Below the pieces are notes generated by a model. That model had not been told where the DNA came from. It saw only the letters and a program-made list of their open reading frames with translations, and did not search any database. 64,000 nt of DNA from Thiohalobacter thiocyanaticus. Its GTDB lineage: Bacteria > Pseudomonadota > Gammaproteobacteria > Thiohalobacterales > Thiohalobacteraceae. Positions 8,036-16,981 of the stretch are shown here, piece after piece (position 1 is the first letter of the stretch; each line of letters opens with the position of its first letter). Location: assembly GCF_002356355.1 (NCBI RefSeq), contig NZ_AP018052.1:1178001-1242000 (forward strand). The letters run 5' to 3'. A program made the translations under genes and the position numbers.

Positions 8036-10435
8036 ATGCAAACGCTCAACCGCCGCAGCCGCCCGCTGGCCCTGGCCGTCAGCCTTGCCCTGATCCCGCT
8101 GTCCCCGGCCGTCCTGGCCGCGTCGCCCGACGCAGCCGGTGCCCAGTATCAGGCCACCCAGCGCTACGCTATCCCGGCCGGCCCGCTGGGCACGGCACTG
8201 AGCCGCTTCGCCGCCGAGGCCGGGCTGCTGCTGTCCAGCGATGCCAGCCTGACCGCCGGCAAGCGCAGCCCCGGGCTGCACGGTGAATACAGCCGTGAGC
8301 AGGCCCTGCGCCAGCTGCTGGCCGGCAGCGGCCTGGAGTTCCGCTTTACCGATGCCGATACGGTGATGCTGCAGCCGGCATCCGGCGCGGGCGCGATGCA
8401 ACTGTCCACCATTGCGGTGACCGCCACCCGCGGCAACAGTGTCAAGGGGGAGACGCCGCAGAAGATCACCGTCATCGGCCGCGAGCAGATCGAGGAGCAG
8501 TTGCAGCACAGCACCAATCGCGGCCAGATCCTCAGCAACCTGATCCCCGGCTATACCCCGGGGCGGCAGAAGCTGACCAATTCCGGCGAGACCTTCCGCG
8601 GCCGCGATGCCCTGATCCTGATCGACGGCGTGCCCCAGTCCAATCCGCTGCGCGACAGCGCCCGCGACGGCTACACCATCGATCTCAGCATGGTCGAGCG
8701 CATCGAGGTGATCCACGGTGCCAGCGCCGAGCATGGCCTGGGCGCGACCGGCGGCATCATCAACTATGTGACCAAGCGGGCCGAGGCCGGTGAGCTCAAC
8801 CAGCACGCCGCCGTACGCATGACCGCCGACAACGAGTTCCACTCCGAGGGCCTGGGCTACAAGCTGGACTACCAGGTCAGCGGCCTGCGCGGCGACTGGG
8901 ACTATCTGGCCGCGGCCTCGGTGCAGGAGCGCGGCATCTTCTACGACGGCGAGGACCGCACCGTCGGCATCGACGAGATCTCGGGCGAGATCCAGGACTC
9001 CACCAGCTTTGATCTGTTCGGCAAGGTCGGCTACTGGCTGGACGACAACCAGAATCTGGAATTCTCCCTCAACCGCTTCGAACTGGAGAGCAATCACGAC
9101 TATATCGCCGTGGCCGGCGACCGCACCCGGGGCATCCCCACCACCTCGCGCGAGGCCACCCCGCCGAACGACGCCCCCTTCAACGAGGCAACCACGGCAA
9201 ACCTTTCCTACAAGCACCTAGACTGGCGCGACAACCAGCTCAAGGCGCAGCTCTACTATCAGCGCTTTCGCGCCCAGTTCGGCACCCACCCGACGGCCTT
9301 CCCCTACACGGATGCCATGGGCAACAGCCAACTCGACCAGACCCGCACCGAGTCGGACAAGCTGGGCGGCAAGTTCACCCTGACCCGCGCCGGCCTGTTC
9401 GATGACCGTCTCAAGCTCACCACCGGCATCGACCTGCTCCAGGACACCACCAAACAGGTGCTGGCGCAGACCGGGCGCACCTATGTGCCCGAATCGGTCC
9501 TGCACAACGCCGCCGCCTTCGTGCAGGGCAATATCCGGGTCATGGACGGGTTGTCACTGCACACGGGAGCCCGCTACGAATACGCGAAACTCGATGTCGA
9601 CGATTACAGCACCATCGACCGCAGCAACGTCACCCAGGACCTGGTCCAGGTCGATGGCGGCAGTCCCGACTTCAAGGAGCCGCTGTACAACCTCGGCGTG
9701 GTGTATCAGGCGACGGACAGGATCCAGCTGTTCGCCAATTATTCCGAAGGCTTCGGCATCCCGGATGTCGGCCGGGCGCTGCGCGGCATCAGCACGCCGG
9801 GTCAGGACGTGGATACCCTGGTGAAGCTGCAGCCGATCGTGACCGACAACCGCGAGATCGGCACCCGTCTGAGCGGCGAGCGCTTCGATCTGGAGATCAG
9901 CTACTACGAATCGGACTCCGATTTCGGCGAGCGCCTGACCCAGGTGGGCACGACCTTCGTTGGCAAGCGCGAGAAGGTGGAGATCCAGGGCGTCGACGTC
10001 AGCGGCAGCCTGCGGGTCAACGAGGCCCACAGCCTGGATTTGATCTACAGCTATAACGAAGGCAAATCCGACACCGACGGCGATGGCGAGGTCGACACCG
10101 ACCTGACCGGGTTCAATGTCGCGCCCGAGCGTCTTACGCTCAAGTGGCGCGCGGACTGGAACGACCGCATGTCCAGCCACGTGCAGCTCAGCCATTACTT
10201 CGACAATACCTTCAGCGACCAGACCAACGCCAACCTGCGCGAGTTCAACGGCTATGACCTGGTCGACGCCTCGCTCAGCTACCGCCTGCCGGTAGGCCGG
10301 GCCAGCCTGGGCATCGAGAATCTGCTGAACGAGGAGTACATCTCCTATTACTCGCAGACCGCACGCGACGGCGACAACCAGTACTTCGCCGGCCGCGGGC
10401 GCACCTTCACCCTGAGCTACGAGCTCGATTTCTGA
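8036..10435 (+). CDS. TonB-dependent siderophore receptor with STN signalling domain
   Basis: 799-aa outer-membrane receptor. A signal peptide (residues about 1-29, ending VLAAS) is followed by an STN domain (about 40-115, QRYAIPAGPLGTALSRFAAEAG), a plug domain (about 130-260, with ALILIDGVPQSNPL and VERIEVIHGASAEHGLGATGG) and a 22-strand barrel ending in a terminal Phe (YELDF). The ATG at 8036 has AAGGAG nine bases upstream. The STN domain together with fecI-fecR makes this the ligand-sensing receptor of the module, probably for a ferric siderophore. The exact ligand cannot be read from the sequence. Confidence 0.92.
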   Translation: MQTLNRRSRPLALAVSLALIPLSPAVLAASPDAAGAQYQATQRYAIPAGPLGTALSRFAAEAGLLLSSDASLTAGKRSPGLHGEYSREQALRQLLAGSGLEFRFTDADTVMLQPASGAGAMQLSTIAVTATRGNSVKGETPQKITVIGREQIEEQLQHSTNRGQILSNLIPGYTPGRQKLTNSGETFRGRDALILIDGVPQSNPLRDSARDGYTIDLSMVERIEVIHGASAEHGLGATGGIINYVTKRAEAGELNQHAAVRMTADNEFHSEGLGYKLDYQVSGLRGDWDYLAAASVQERGIFYDGEDRTVGIDEISGEIQDSTSFDLFGKVGYWLDDNQNLEFSLNRFELESNHDYIAVAGDRTRGIPTTSREATPPNDAPFNEATTANLSYKHLDWRDNQLKAQLYYQRFRAQFGTHPTAFPYTDAMGNSQLDQTRTESDKLGGKFTLTRAGLFDDRLKLTTGIDLLQDTTKQVLAQTGRTYVPESVLHNAAAFVQGNIRVMDGLSLHTGARYEYAKLDVDDYSTIDRSNVTQDLVQVDGGSPDFKEPLYNLGVVYQATDRIQLFANYSEGFGIPDVGRALRGISTPGQDVDTLVKLQPIVTDNREIGTRLSGERFDLEISYYESDSDFGERLTQVGTTFVGKREKVEIQGVDVSGSLRVNEAHSLDLIYSYNEGKSDTDGDGEVDTDLTGFNVAPERLTLKWRADWNDRMSSHVQLSHYFDNTFSDQTNANLREFNGYDLVDASLSYRLPVGRASLGIENLLNEEYISYYSQTARDGDNQYFAGRGRTFTLSYELDF

Positions 10436-10529
10436 ACGCGGCTGGCAGCATCAGGACAGCGAGGCAGGGAATTGGCCCAGGGAGTCTTGATGCGACCTCG
10501 CTGTCGGACGGAATCCGGGCGGTCAACCC

Positions 10530-10560
10530 TCCTGGATCCCGGCCTGCGCCGGGATGACGG
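10530..10560. repeat. Dispersed palindromic repeat, family D (half copy)
   Basis: This is a single arm of the family-D element: TCCTGGATCCCGGCCTGCGC followed by CGGGATGACGG. Full copies occur at 39948-40028 and 58434-58506. Confidence 0.75.
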
Positions 10561-10592
10561 CATGGAAAACCATCGGATGCTACACAGTGCGC

Positions 10593-10877
10593 ATGAACCG
10601 CAGAATGAAACAGGGTCTCGTCTTCGCCCAGCAGATCGGCCTTGCACTTGCCGGCGGCTACGGCCTGAGCGTGCTGCTCACCATGCTGCTGGCCCGGGCG
10701 CTCAGCGGCCTGCTGGCGCGCAGCGAGGCTGTGGTGCTGTCGGCCATGCTGGGGTTTGTCGTCTACCTGCTGGTCCTGCTCTGGGCCTTCGCCGAGCGCC
10801 GGCTGCCCAGGTTGTGGCTGGTGCTGGGGGGCGGCGGCATCGCGGCCCTGGTCATGGTGCTGCTGCATTCCGCCTGA
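10593..10877 (+). CDS. DUF3649-like small inner-membrane protein of the iron-uptake locus
   Basis: 94-aa protein with three predicted membrane helices (roughly residues 12-33, 43-63 and 70-92) and basic ends. Its position directly before a PepSY-TM protein and a DUF3325-like protein, downstream of a siderophore receptor, is the usual context of DUF3649 proteins, and size and topology fit. The function is unknown, perhaps in reduction or handling of imported iron. Start choice among ATGs at 10554, 10593 and 10605 is uncertain because no strong ribosome site is visible. Confidence 0.65.
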   Translation: MNRRMKQGLVFAQQIGLALAGGYGLSVLLTMLLARALSGLLARSEAVVLSAMLGFVVYLLVLLWAFAERRLPRLWLVLGGGGIAALVMVLLHSA

Positions 10878-10881
10878 TTGA

Positions 10882-12432
10882 ATGATGCACCGTTCCTTCC
10901 GCGAATCCATGCGCTGGCTGCACACCTGGGCCGGCCTGGTGCTGGGTGCCCTGCTGCTGGCTATCTTCTGGACCGGCACGTTGAGTGTGTTCGACAAGGA
11001 GATCGACCGCTGGATGATGCCGGCCACCCGGCTGGCGCCCGCCGATACTGTCGCGCTGGAGCCGGCCCTGGCCACGGCCCGGCGCATCGCGCCTGACGCG
11101 CCCAACTTGCGCTTCATGCTGCCGTCCGAACGGGCGGCACAGCTGCGCCTGTTCTATACCGATGCCGCCGGTGAGCTGGTATTCCGCGATCTGGATCCCC
11201 GCACCGGCCGGCCCCTGGCCACACTGGACACGCTGGCCGGTTCCGGCTTCTTCTTTCCCTTTCATTACTCGCTGCACCTGAAATGGAACGATCTCGGCTA
11301 CTGGCTGGTGGGTCTGGCCGGCATGGCGATGCTGGCGCTGCTGGTCAGCGGTGTGGTGATCCACCGTAAGCTGATCGGCGAGTTCTTCGTATTCCGCCCG
11401 CGCAAGCGGCTGCAGCGCGCCAACCTCGATCTGCACAATCTCACAGGCGTGCTGGCGCTGCCGTTTCACTTCGTGGTGACCCTGTCGGGCCTGATCATCT
11501 TCTTCAATATCTATTTCCCACAGGCCGCGACCCTGGCCTACAGCGAGGCAAGCGCGCCCAACGCCACCTTCGTCGAAGAGGGCTTCGGCCGCTACCGACG
11601 GCCGGCCAGTGGCGAATCGGCCGAGCTGGCGCCACTGGGACCCATGCTGGCGCGCGCACGGGCGGCCTGGGGGGGCGACGGTCCGGGCCAGCTGCGCATC
11701 TGGCACCCGGGGGATGCCAATGCCTATGTCGAGCTGCGCCGCAGCACGTCGCGGATGGTGCGCATGAATCGCGATCAGTTGTACTTCGACGGTGTCAGCG
11801 GCGAGCTGTTGCACCGGTTCGAGGCTGCGCCCCTGATGCGGGCCCAGCGCTTCATCGCCGGAATGCATTTCATTCAGTTCGATCACTGGCCGCTGCGCTG
11901 GCTGTATTTTCTCGGTGGCCTGTCCGGCTGCGTAATGATCGCCACCGGCTTCATCTTCTGGCTGGAGGCCCGGCGCCGTCGCCATGCCCGGCAGGGACGC
12001 AGCGGGGTGCGTCTGGTCGAGGGGCTGACCATCGGGTCGGTGACCGGCATTATGATCGCCACCCTGGCCTTCTTTGTTGCCAACCGGCTGCTGCCGAGCG
12101 AAGCGACCGTGGCCGGCGTCGAGCGCGCCGCCCTGGAGGTATGGGTATTCCTGCTGGCCTGGCTGGCCGCCCTGATACAGGCCGCATGGCGCGGCGGCCG
12201 CGCCTGGCGTGAGCAGAGCCTGGCCATTGCCGGCCTGGCCCTGCTGGCCGTGGCCCTGAATGCCGTCACTACCGGGGATCATCTGCTTCGCACCCTGGCC
12301 GCGGGTGACGGGGCCGTCGCGGGTATCGACCTGATGCTGCTGACAGCCGCGGCGCTGGCGGCCTGGATGACCCGGCGGTTGCGACCGGGCAGGCGGGTCA
12401 CGACGGCGGGTCGGGAGCAGCGGCGTGGCTGA
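10882..12432 (+). CDS. PepSY-associated transmembrane protein (siderophore-iron reductase-like)
   Basis: 516-aa inner-membrane protein with an N-terminal helix (RWLHTWAGLVLGALLLAIFW), a large periplasmic PepSY region, and further membrane segments with conserved histidines (NLHNLTG-like DLHNLTG; HFIQFDHWPLRWLYFLGG). This is the PepSY_TM/PiuB-FoxB family; members have been linked to reductive release of iron from siderophores. The stop of the DUF3649-like gene is 5 nt upstream, and the gene overlaps the next one by 8 nt, so the three are probably co-translated. Two adjacent ATGs (10882 and 10885) make the exact start ambiguous. Confidence 0.87.
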   Translation: MMHRSFRESMRWLHTWAGLVLGALLLAIFWTGTLSVFDKEIDRWMMPATRLAPADTVALEPALATARRIAPDAPNLRFMLPSERAAQLRLFYTDAAGELVFRDLDPRTGRPLATLDTLAGSGFFFPFHYSLHLKWNDLGYWLVGLAGMAMLALLVSGVVIHRKLIGEFFVFRPRKRLQRANLDLHNLTGVLALPFHFVVTLSGLIIFFNIYFPQAATLAYSEASAPNATFVEEGFGRYRRPASGESAELAPLGPMLARARAAWGGDGPGQLRIWHPGDANAYVELRRSTSRMVRMNRDQLYFDGVSGELLHRFEAAPLMRAQRFIAGMHFIQFDHWPLRWLYFLGGLSGCVMIATGFIFWLEARRRRHARQGRSGVRLVEGLTIGSVTGIMIATLAFFVANRLLPSEATVAGVERAALEVWVFLLAWLAALIQAAWRGGRAWREQSLAIAGLALLAVALNAVTTGDHLLRTLAAGDGAVAGIDLMLLTAAALAAWMTRRLRPGRRVTTAGREQRRG

Positions 12433-12736
12433 ACCGGTGTTGCTGGCGACGCTACTCGGCGCCAGTTGGCTTGGCTGGGCCTGGCTGGCGCTGAGCCAGG
12501 CCCGGCATTGGCGGCAGGCGGTCGGCCTGAGACTGCCCGGATGCCGGCAGATGCTGTGGCTGCGCGCTGCAGGCGCGGCGCTGCTTGGCACCGCCCTGGT
12601 GCTTGCGCTGCTGCGCGACGGCCCGGCCTTCGGTGCCCTGCTGTGGGCCATCGCGATCAGTTTCACCGCCATGGCCGTGGTGTTCATCCTTGCCTGGCAG
12701 CCCGGCTGGCTGCGGTGGCTCGCCCCCTTTCGCTAA
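12425..12736 (+). CDS. DUF3325-like small membrane protein
   Basis: 103-aa hydrophobic protein starting at GTG 12425 inside the end of the PepSY gene (8-nt overlap). It has about three helices with the motif LALSQARHWRQ after the first helix, typical of DUF3325 proteins that follow PepSY iron-reductase genes. The function is unknown. It is the last gene of the iron island and is followed by about 290 nt without a gene. Confidence 0.65.
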   Translation: MAEPVLLATLLGASWLGWAWLALSQARHWRQAVGLRLPGCRQMLWLRAAGAALLGTALVLALLRDGPAFGALLWAIAISFTAMAVVFILAWQPGWLRWLAPFR

Positions 12737-12779
12737 TGGCGCTGCGGTTTGTTGCCCGGACCGGATGCCGGGTATCGCG

Positions 12780-12916
12780 ACGTTCAAACCAGCCTACGCT
12801 CGAGGCCGGGTACGCACACGTCGGTTGGGATGGAGCCGAGGCGTAATTCCGGCAATCTCGGTCTGTCACAGGTCGGCGGGATGCTGGGTTTCGTTCCACT
12901 CAACCCAGCCTACGCG
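12780..12916. repeat. Degenerate palindromic repeat region
   Basis: The stretch contains halves resembling the dispersed hairpin families (GCCTACGCTCGAGGCCGGGT; CTGGGTTTCGTTCCACTCAA followed by CCCAGCCTAC) but no complete pair of arms. No coding potential is apparent. Confidence 0.45.
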
Positions 12917-12942
12917 CTGCGCCATTCCCCGGTTCGATGACT

Positions 12943-12956
12943 TTGATCTATATCAA
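12943..12956. promoter_or_regulatory. FNR/Anr-type binding site upstream of the receptor-cytochrome pair
   Basis: TTGATCTATATCAA is a perfect match to the FNR/Anr consensus TTGAT-N4-ATCAA. It is centred about 80 nt upstream of the GTG start at 13030, at the head of an AT-rich promoter patch (12930-13020) that stands out from the GC-rich surroundings. The same patch contains AATAATAATAATT, weakly similar to a Fur box. Oxygen-dependent control is inferred. Confidence 0.7.
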
Positions 12957-13029
12957 ATACAAATAATCATGCGAATAATAATAATTCGTATAACAATATC
13001 ATCATTCTTCAGCAAAGAGAGATTGTCCT

Positions 13030-15096
13030 GTGTGCAAGCGTTCTGGCATCGAAACCCTGGGCAGTATTCTGTCGATGTTTCCCTTTGTTGCCTTGATGAT
13101 AGCCCCGGTGCTGGCTGAGGAGGGACCCATCGCGTTGGATGCGGTGTCTGTTACCGCCAAGGGTTATGAATCCGGCGTGCTCGACACCCCTGCGTCTATC
13201 ATGATCATCGATCGGGAGGAAATTCGGCGCCGCAATCCCGATAACCTGGGTGAAGCCGTGCGTGGCCGGCCAGGCCTGGCGGCCACCTCCGACAGCGCTC
13301 ACGGTCAGAATCCGGTCATCCGCGGTCTGAAAAAGGAAAGTGTGGTTCTGCTGGTCGACGGCATGCGGCTGAATTCAGCGCAACCGGCCGGGGCGATCGC
13401 CTCGTTCATGTCACTTGATCTGGCCGAGCGTGTAGAAGTGGTCAAGGGCCCGGCCTCGGTGCTCTATGGTACGGGGGCGCTGGGCGAGGCCATCAATGTG
13501 CTGCTGCCTCAGGCCCGCTTCCTGCCCGGCCATGACTTCGCTGCCAGCGCCGCCTATGAAAGCGCTAATCAGGGACTGCGAGGTACCGGCGTGATGAATG
13601 CTTCTCAGGACCATCATGCCGTAATGCTGGGCGTCTCGCTGGCACGCATCGATGATTACGACTCCCCCGGGGGCAGGGTCCCGCGTACCGGCTATGACTC
13701 CGATGCCTATATCGGCCAGTATCGTTACCGCCTGGACGAAGCCCAGCAATTGCGTTTCTCGCTGCAGCAGCAGGAAGACCGGGATATCTGGTTCCCCGGT
13801 TCTAGCAAGCCACACCCGCATCCGCTGATCGACCAGTCGGTCATCCATTCTCCTCAGACCCGCCGGCGGCTGGTCGAGGTGGGCTATGGTTTCGAGGGGG
13901 AGGGTGAGCGACCGCTAAATTTGGATTTACGGCTCTACCGGCAGGAGTTGCAGCGCCGGATCTTCTCCTTTGTCGAGCCGCAGGACTTCAACCTCGCCGA
14001 GACCGAAGTCAGCTTTGATAGCGATGGGCTGGATGTGCGGGCAGACTGGCTGGCTCACCCGGCGCACCTGATCTCCGTCGGAGCAAACGCCTGGCGCATG
14101 GAGGCCTCGCCGGAGCGTGATCTGCGCGACATGACCAATCCACCCGACTTCCCCTTTGCACGCAATGATCCCTTTCAGGATGGGCGCATTGAAGCGCTGG
14201 GCTTTTATGTGCAGGATGACATGCTGTTCGGTGATCTGAATGTCCTCGCTGGCCTGCGTTACGATCAGGTGGAAGGCGATGCCTCGGCGGTGGGTAACCC
14301 GCGGGTGACCACAGGCCTGGACAGTCGCGACAGTGCCATCTCCGGCAACCTGGGCGCGAGCTACCGCGTTTCACCACTGCTGCGCCCCTATGCCAGTCTG
14401 TCGCGCGGCTTCCGTGCCGGGGATATGCGTGAACGCTTCGAGTCCTCTCCCCGGGGCGATGGATTTTTCCATGTCGGCAACCCGCGTATCGAACCGGAAA
14501 TCGCCCACCAGGTCGAGATCGGCGTCAAGGGTGCTGATGGGGCTCTCAGCTATAATCTCTCCGCCTACTATAACCGCATCAATGATTACATCACCGGACA
14601 GCCCACCAACCAGATCATGAGCGGCCGGCCCGTAAAACGTACGGTCAATCTGGGCAGCGTCACTATCACCGGGCTGGAGGCCGAACTGCACTGGCAGGCA
14701 CTGCCGGGCCACTGGCTGTCCCTGGGCTACTCGCGTCTGCGCGGTGAAAACGATGATCTCGACGAGCCCCTGTACCAGATGCCGGCCGACGAAGTCTCGC
14801 TCGGTTGGAATGGCCGCTTGTACGCCGGCTGGACGGCCGATGCCGTTTTGCGCCTGGTGCGCCGTCAGGACCGGGTCGCCACCACTTTCAGCAACGCCAC
14901 CGAGGATCCCACACCCGGGTTCACCACCCTGGACGTTGGTGTCACCTGGGAATATGCGCGGGAGCAGTCGCTGCGTCTGGCGGTGACCAATCTCAATGAC
15001 AAGCGGTATCACGAGCATCTCACCGAGGGCATTTCCGGAGATGAGATCAAGCAGCCGGGCCGTAACTTTCATCTCATCTGGAAAGGGAGTTTCTGA
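13030..15096 (+). CDS. TonB-dependent receptor, substrate unknown
   Basis: 688-aa outer-membrane receptor with a signal peptide (about 1-30, ending VLAEE), a short TonB-box-like DAVSVTA, a plug domain (VIRGLKKESVVLLVDGMRLN, then VEVVKGPASVLYGTGALGEA) and a beta-barrel ending WKGSF with the terminal aromatic residue. It has no STN domain, unlike the receptor at 8036. The start is GTG with AGAGAG upstream; an internal ATG at 13075 is an alternative. Its stop shares one base with the start of a c-type cytochrome gene and it lies behind an FNR-type site. Heme, metal or siderophore uptake are all possible; the sequence does not decide. Confidence 0.9.
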   Translation: MCKRSGIETLGSILSMFPFVALMIAPVLAEEGPIALDAVSVTAKGYESGVLDTPASIMIIDREEIRRRNPDNLGEAVRGRPGLAATSDSAHGQNPVIRGLKKESVVLLVDGMRLNSAQPAGAIASFMSLDLAERVEVVKGPASVLYGTGALGEAINVLLPQARFLPGHDFAASAAYESANQGLRGTGVMNASQDHHAVMLGVSLARIDDYDSPGGRVPRTGYDSDAYIGQYRYRLDEAQQLRFSLQQQEDRDIWFPGSSKPHPHPLIDQSVIHSPQTRRRLVEVGYGFEGEGERPLNLDLRLYRQELQRRIFSFVEPQDFNLAETEVSFDSDGLDVRADWLAHPAHLISVGANAWRMEASPERDLRDMTNPPDFPFARNDPFQDGRIEALGFYVQDDMLFGDLNVLAGLRYDQVEGDASAVGNPRVTTGLDSRDSAISGNLGASYRVSPLLRPYASLSRGFRAGDMRERFESSPRGDGFFHVGNPRIEPEIAHQVEIGVKGADGALSYNLSAYYNRINDYITGQPTNQIMSGRPVKRTVNLGSVTITGLEAELHWQALPGHWLSLGYSRLRGENDDLDEPLYQMPADEVSLGWNGRLYAGWTADAVLRLVRRQDRVATTFSNATEDPTPGFTTLDVGVTWEYAREQSLRLAVTNLNDKRYHEHLTEGISGDEIKQPGRNFHLIWKGSF

Positions 15097-15608
15097 TGAA
15101 CGGCAATCGCAGCTTTGTGCAACGTTTCGGCTGGCCACTGCTCTCCGGTATTCTGGCACTCATGCTCGCGGGCGTCCTGGCGTTGCTGTTGCTGCCAGGC
15201 CGTGTCGCAGAGACCCCCTCGAGCGACGGACGGATGCGACTGCTGCTCGAACCCGCCGAGCGCGATTATGTGTTGGCCGAAATGCGCGACCTTCTTGCCG
15301 CGGTCCAGGTCATCACCGAGGCCGGTCTCGATGGCGACATGGAGCGTGTTGCCGAGCATGCACGCCGCATGGGCATGGGTGGGGTTCGCAACATCCCGCC
15401 GGAGATCCGTGCGGGACTACTGCGCAAGCTGCCTGCGGAGTTCAGGCAGCTGGGCTTTTCCGTACACCAGGGAATGGATGCCATCGCCCTGGATGCCGAG
15501 TCCCTGGGCGACCCTGAGCACAGCCTGCGTCAACTCAGCAACCTGATGAACACGTGCATCGCCTGCCATTCCGGCTATACCGTTATGCCTCCTCCGACCT
15601 CGCCTTGA
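15096..15608 (+). CDS. Membrane-anchored monoheme c-type cytochrome
   Basis: 170-aa protein with one N-terminal membrane helix (about residues 12-34, LLSGILALMLAGVLALLLL) and a helical periplasmic domain. The only heme-binding motif is CIACH at residues 154-158, close to the C-terminus. This layout resembles cytochrome c' / c556 four-helix proteins, in which the CxxCH lies on the last helix, but the family assignment is tentative. The start overlaps the receptor stop (TGATG), so translation is coupled. Its role with an outer-membrane receptor is unknown; redox processing of an imported metal or heme is one idea. Confidence 0.8.
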   Translation: MNGNRSFVQRFGWPLLSGILALMLAGVLALLLLPGRVAETPSSDGRMRLLLEPAERDYVLAEMRDLLAAVQVITEAGLDGDMERVAEHARRMGMGGVRNIPPEIRAGLLRKLPAEFRQLGFSVHQGMDAIALDAESLGDPEHSLRQLSNLMNTCIACHSGYTVMPPPTSP

Positions 15609-15647
15609 ACACATATGGGCCAGCCGGAGGCTGATTTGTTCGGGGCT

Positions 15648-15860
15648 TCAGTCCTTGCGCAGCGGGCACTCCAGCAAGCGCCGGTCCTCGCTGGTAGTGC
15701 GCAATGCGGCCCTGGTGTGGCGGCGATTCAATGCCAGTTCATGAGTTTGCCTGGGCCGGTAACCCTTCAGGCCAGACTTACGTCGTATCTCCCGGCTGAC
15801 CGTGGACTTGTGAACGCCGACGCTGGCGGCGATTTGTGCGAAAACCGCCTGAGACGCGAC
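15648..15860 (-). pseudogene. IS30-family transposase remnant
   Basis: Minus-strand translation (frame ending at a TGA at 15650-15648) gives an IS30-type helix-turn-helix: FAQIAASVGVHKSTVSREIR, then RRKSGLKGYRPRQTHELALN and RRHTRAALRT. This corresponds to the N-terminal DNA-binding part only. There is no upstream start and no DDE catalytic domain, so it is a decayed fragment. It sits between the cytochrome gene and the SoxH-like gene and ends at the stop of the latter. Confidence 0.8.
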
Positions 15861-16958
15861 TCAGAACAGCGCCATCTCCATTTCCAGATAGACGAAATTG
15901 GCATTGCGCCTGTGGTTCTCCTCGTACAGGGGTACGTCAGCCCAGTCCGTGAAATGCGACTGCTCCACCGCCTCGCTGAGGGTGAGGCCGTCGTCGATGG
16001 CGGCGGCCATTTCGTCACGCAGGCGCTGAATGTAGGCGCGGGTCTTTTCGACCATGGGGAAGGGCGGGGTCTGGGCGCTGCCGTGGCCAGGCACCATCAG
16101 GCGGGCGTGCGGGAAGGTTTGCAGCAGCCAGTCCTGCGCCTCGAGGGCCTGGATGCTGTTGCCGTCGCCCATGAAGGTGGTGCGCTGGTTGAAGGCCAGA
16201 TCCGAGATCCACAGAATGTCCTCTCCGCTCTGGTGCACCACCAGATCACCATAGGAGTGGTGTTTGCCGGCATTGTAGATATCGAAGCGTTCATCTCCCA
16301 GTTCGAGTGAATACGGAATGCCCAGTCGGGGTCGGTCGATGAGTACATCGGGCGCAACGCCCTCGAAGCCGCGCATGTCCGCGCCCAGGATGTCACGGCG
16401 GTAATCGGCCGATTCCTGTAGCACCGGTGTGCCGAGGTAGTCGAGGATGCCGGGATGGCCGATGACAGTGACTTCAGCGTCGAGTTCGCGAAAGGCGGCG
16501 GCGCCGTAGGCATGGTCCGGATGGCTGTGGGTGAGGATGAGGTAGCGGATCGGCCGGTCGGTGACACTGCGGATGGTGGCGATCAGGCGATGGCCGAGTT
16601 CCGGCGTGCCCAGGCTGTCGATGACCACTACCCCTTCGGTGGTGACCACGAAGCCGGCGTTGCCGTTGAAGCCACGGTTGCGCTCGTTGACCTGAGCGAT
16701 ATTGCCATAGAGGAAATAGGTGTCGGGCGCCAGCTGGTAATAGGGCAGGGGCCTGTCGTCCGGGGCGTCAGCATCGATGACGATGCGGGGCAGAGTGTCG
16801 GTATCGATGGCATTGGGCGGCAGCCGGTTGTCGGGATGGCGCTCGGCAGAACCGGGGTTCTGCAGGCTGCCGTCGGGTTCGGCCAGGGCCGGAGCGGCGA
16901 GTGCGCCGCTCAGAATCAGCGCCTGCGACAAACGCACCAGTACCTGATAGCCGGGCAT
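15861..16958 (-). CDS. Periplasmic metallo-beta-lactamase-fold hydrolase, SoxH-like
   Basis: 365-aa protein with a signal peptide (to about residue 26, APALAEP) and a metallo-beta-lactamase fold. The zinc motif THSHPDHAYG (HxHxDH) and downstream metal histidines (GKHHSYGD and PGHGSAQ) are present. It resembles the quinoprotein-relay / SoxH group of zinc hydrolases found near sox or methanol-oxidation genes, whose substrate is not established. The ATG at 16958 is preferred over 16964 or 16982 because GGAG lies six bases upstream. The soxB terminator and a MITE-like insertion lie between it and soxB, so it is probably transcribed separately. Confidence 0.82.
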   Translation of the reverse strand: MPGYQVLVRLSQALILSGALAAPALAEPDGSLQNPGSAERHPDNRLPPNAIDTDTLPRIVIDADAPDDRPLPYYQLAPDTYFLYGNIAQVNERNRGFNGNAGFVVTTEGVVVIDSLGTPELGHRLIATIRSVTDRPIRYLILTHSHPDHAYGAAAFRELDAEVTVIGHPGILDYLGTPVLQESADYRRDILGADMRGFEGVAPDVLIDRPRLGIPYSLELGDERFDIYNAGKHHSYGDLVVHQSGEDILWISDLAFNQRTTFMGDGNSIQALEAQDWLLQTFPHARLMVPGHGSAQTPPFPMVEKTRAYIQRLRDEMAAAIDDGLTLSEAVEQSHFTDWADVPLYEENHRRNANFVYLEMEMALF

Positions 16959-16981
16959 GTCCATCTCCACATTTACAATCA

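Noticed and set aside
10852-12687. A 611-codon minus-strand frame opposite the PepSY gene
   Set aside because: Low-complexity Gln/Gly/Arg-rich translation with no domain pattern; the plus strand encodes a coherent membrane protein.
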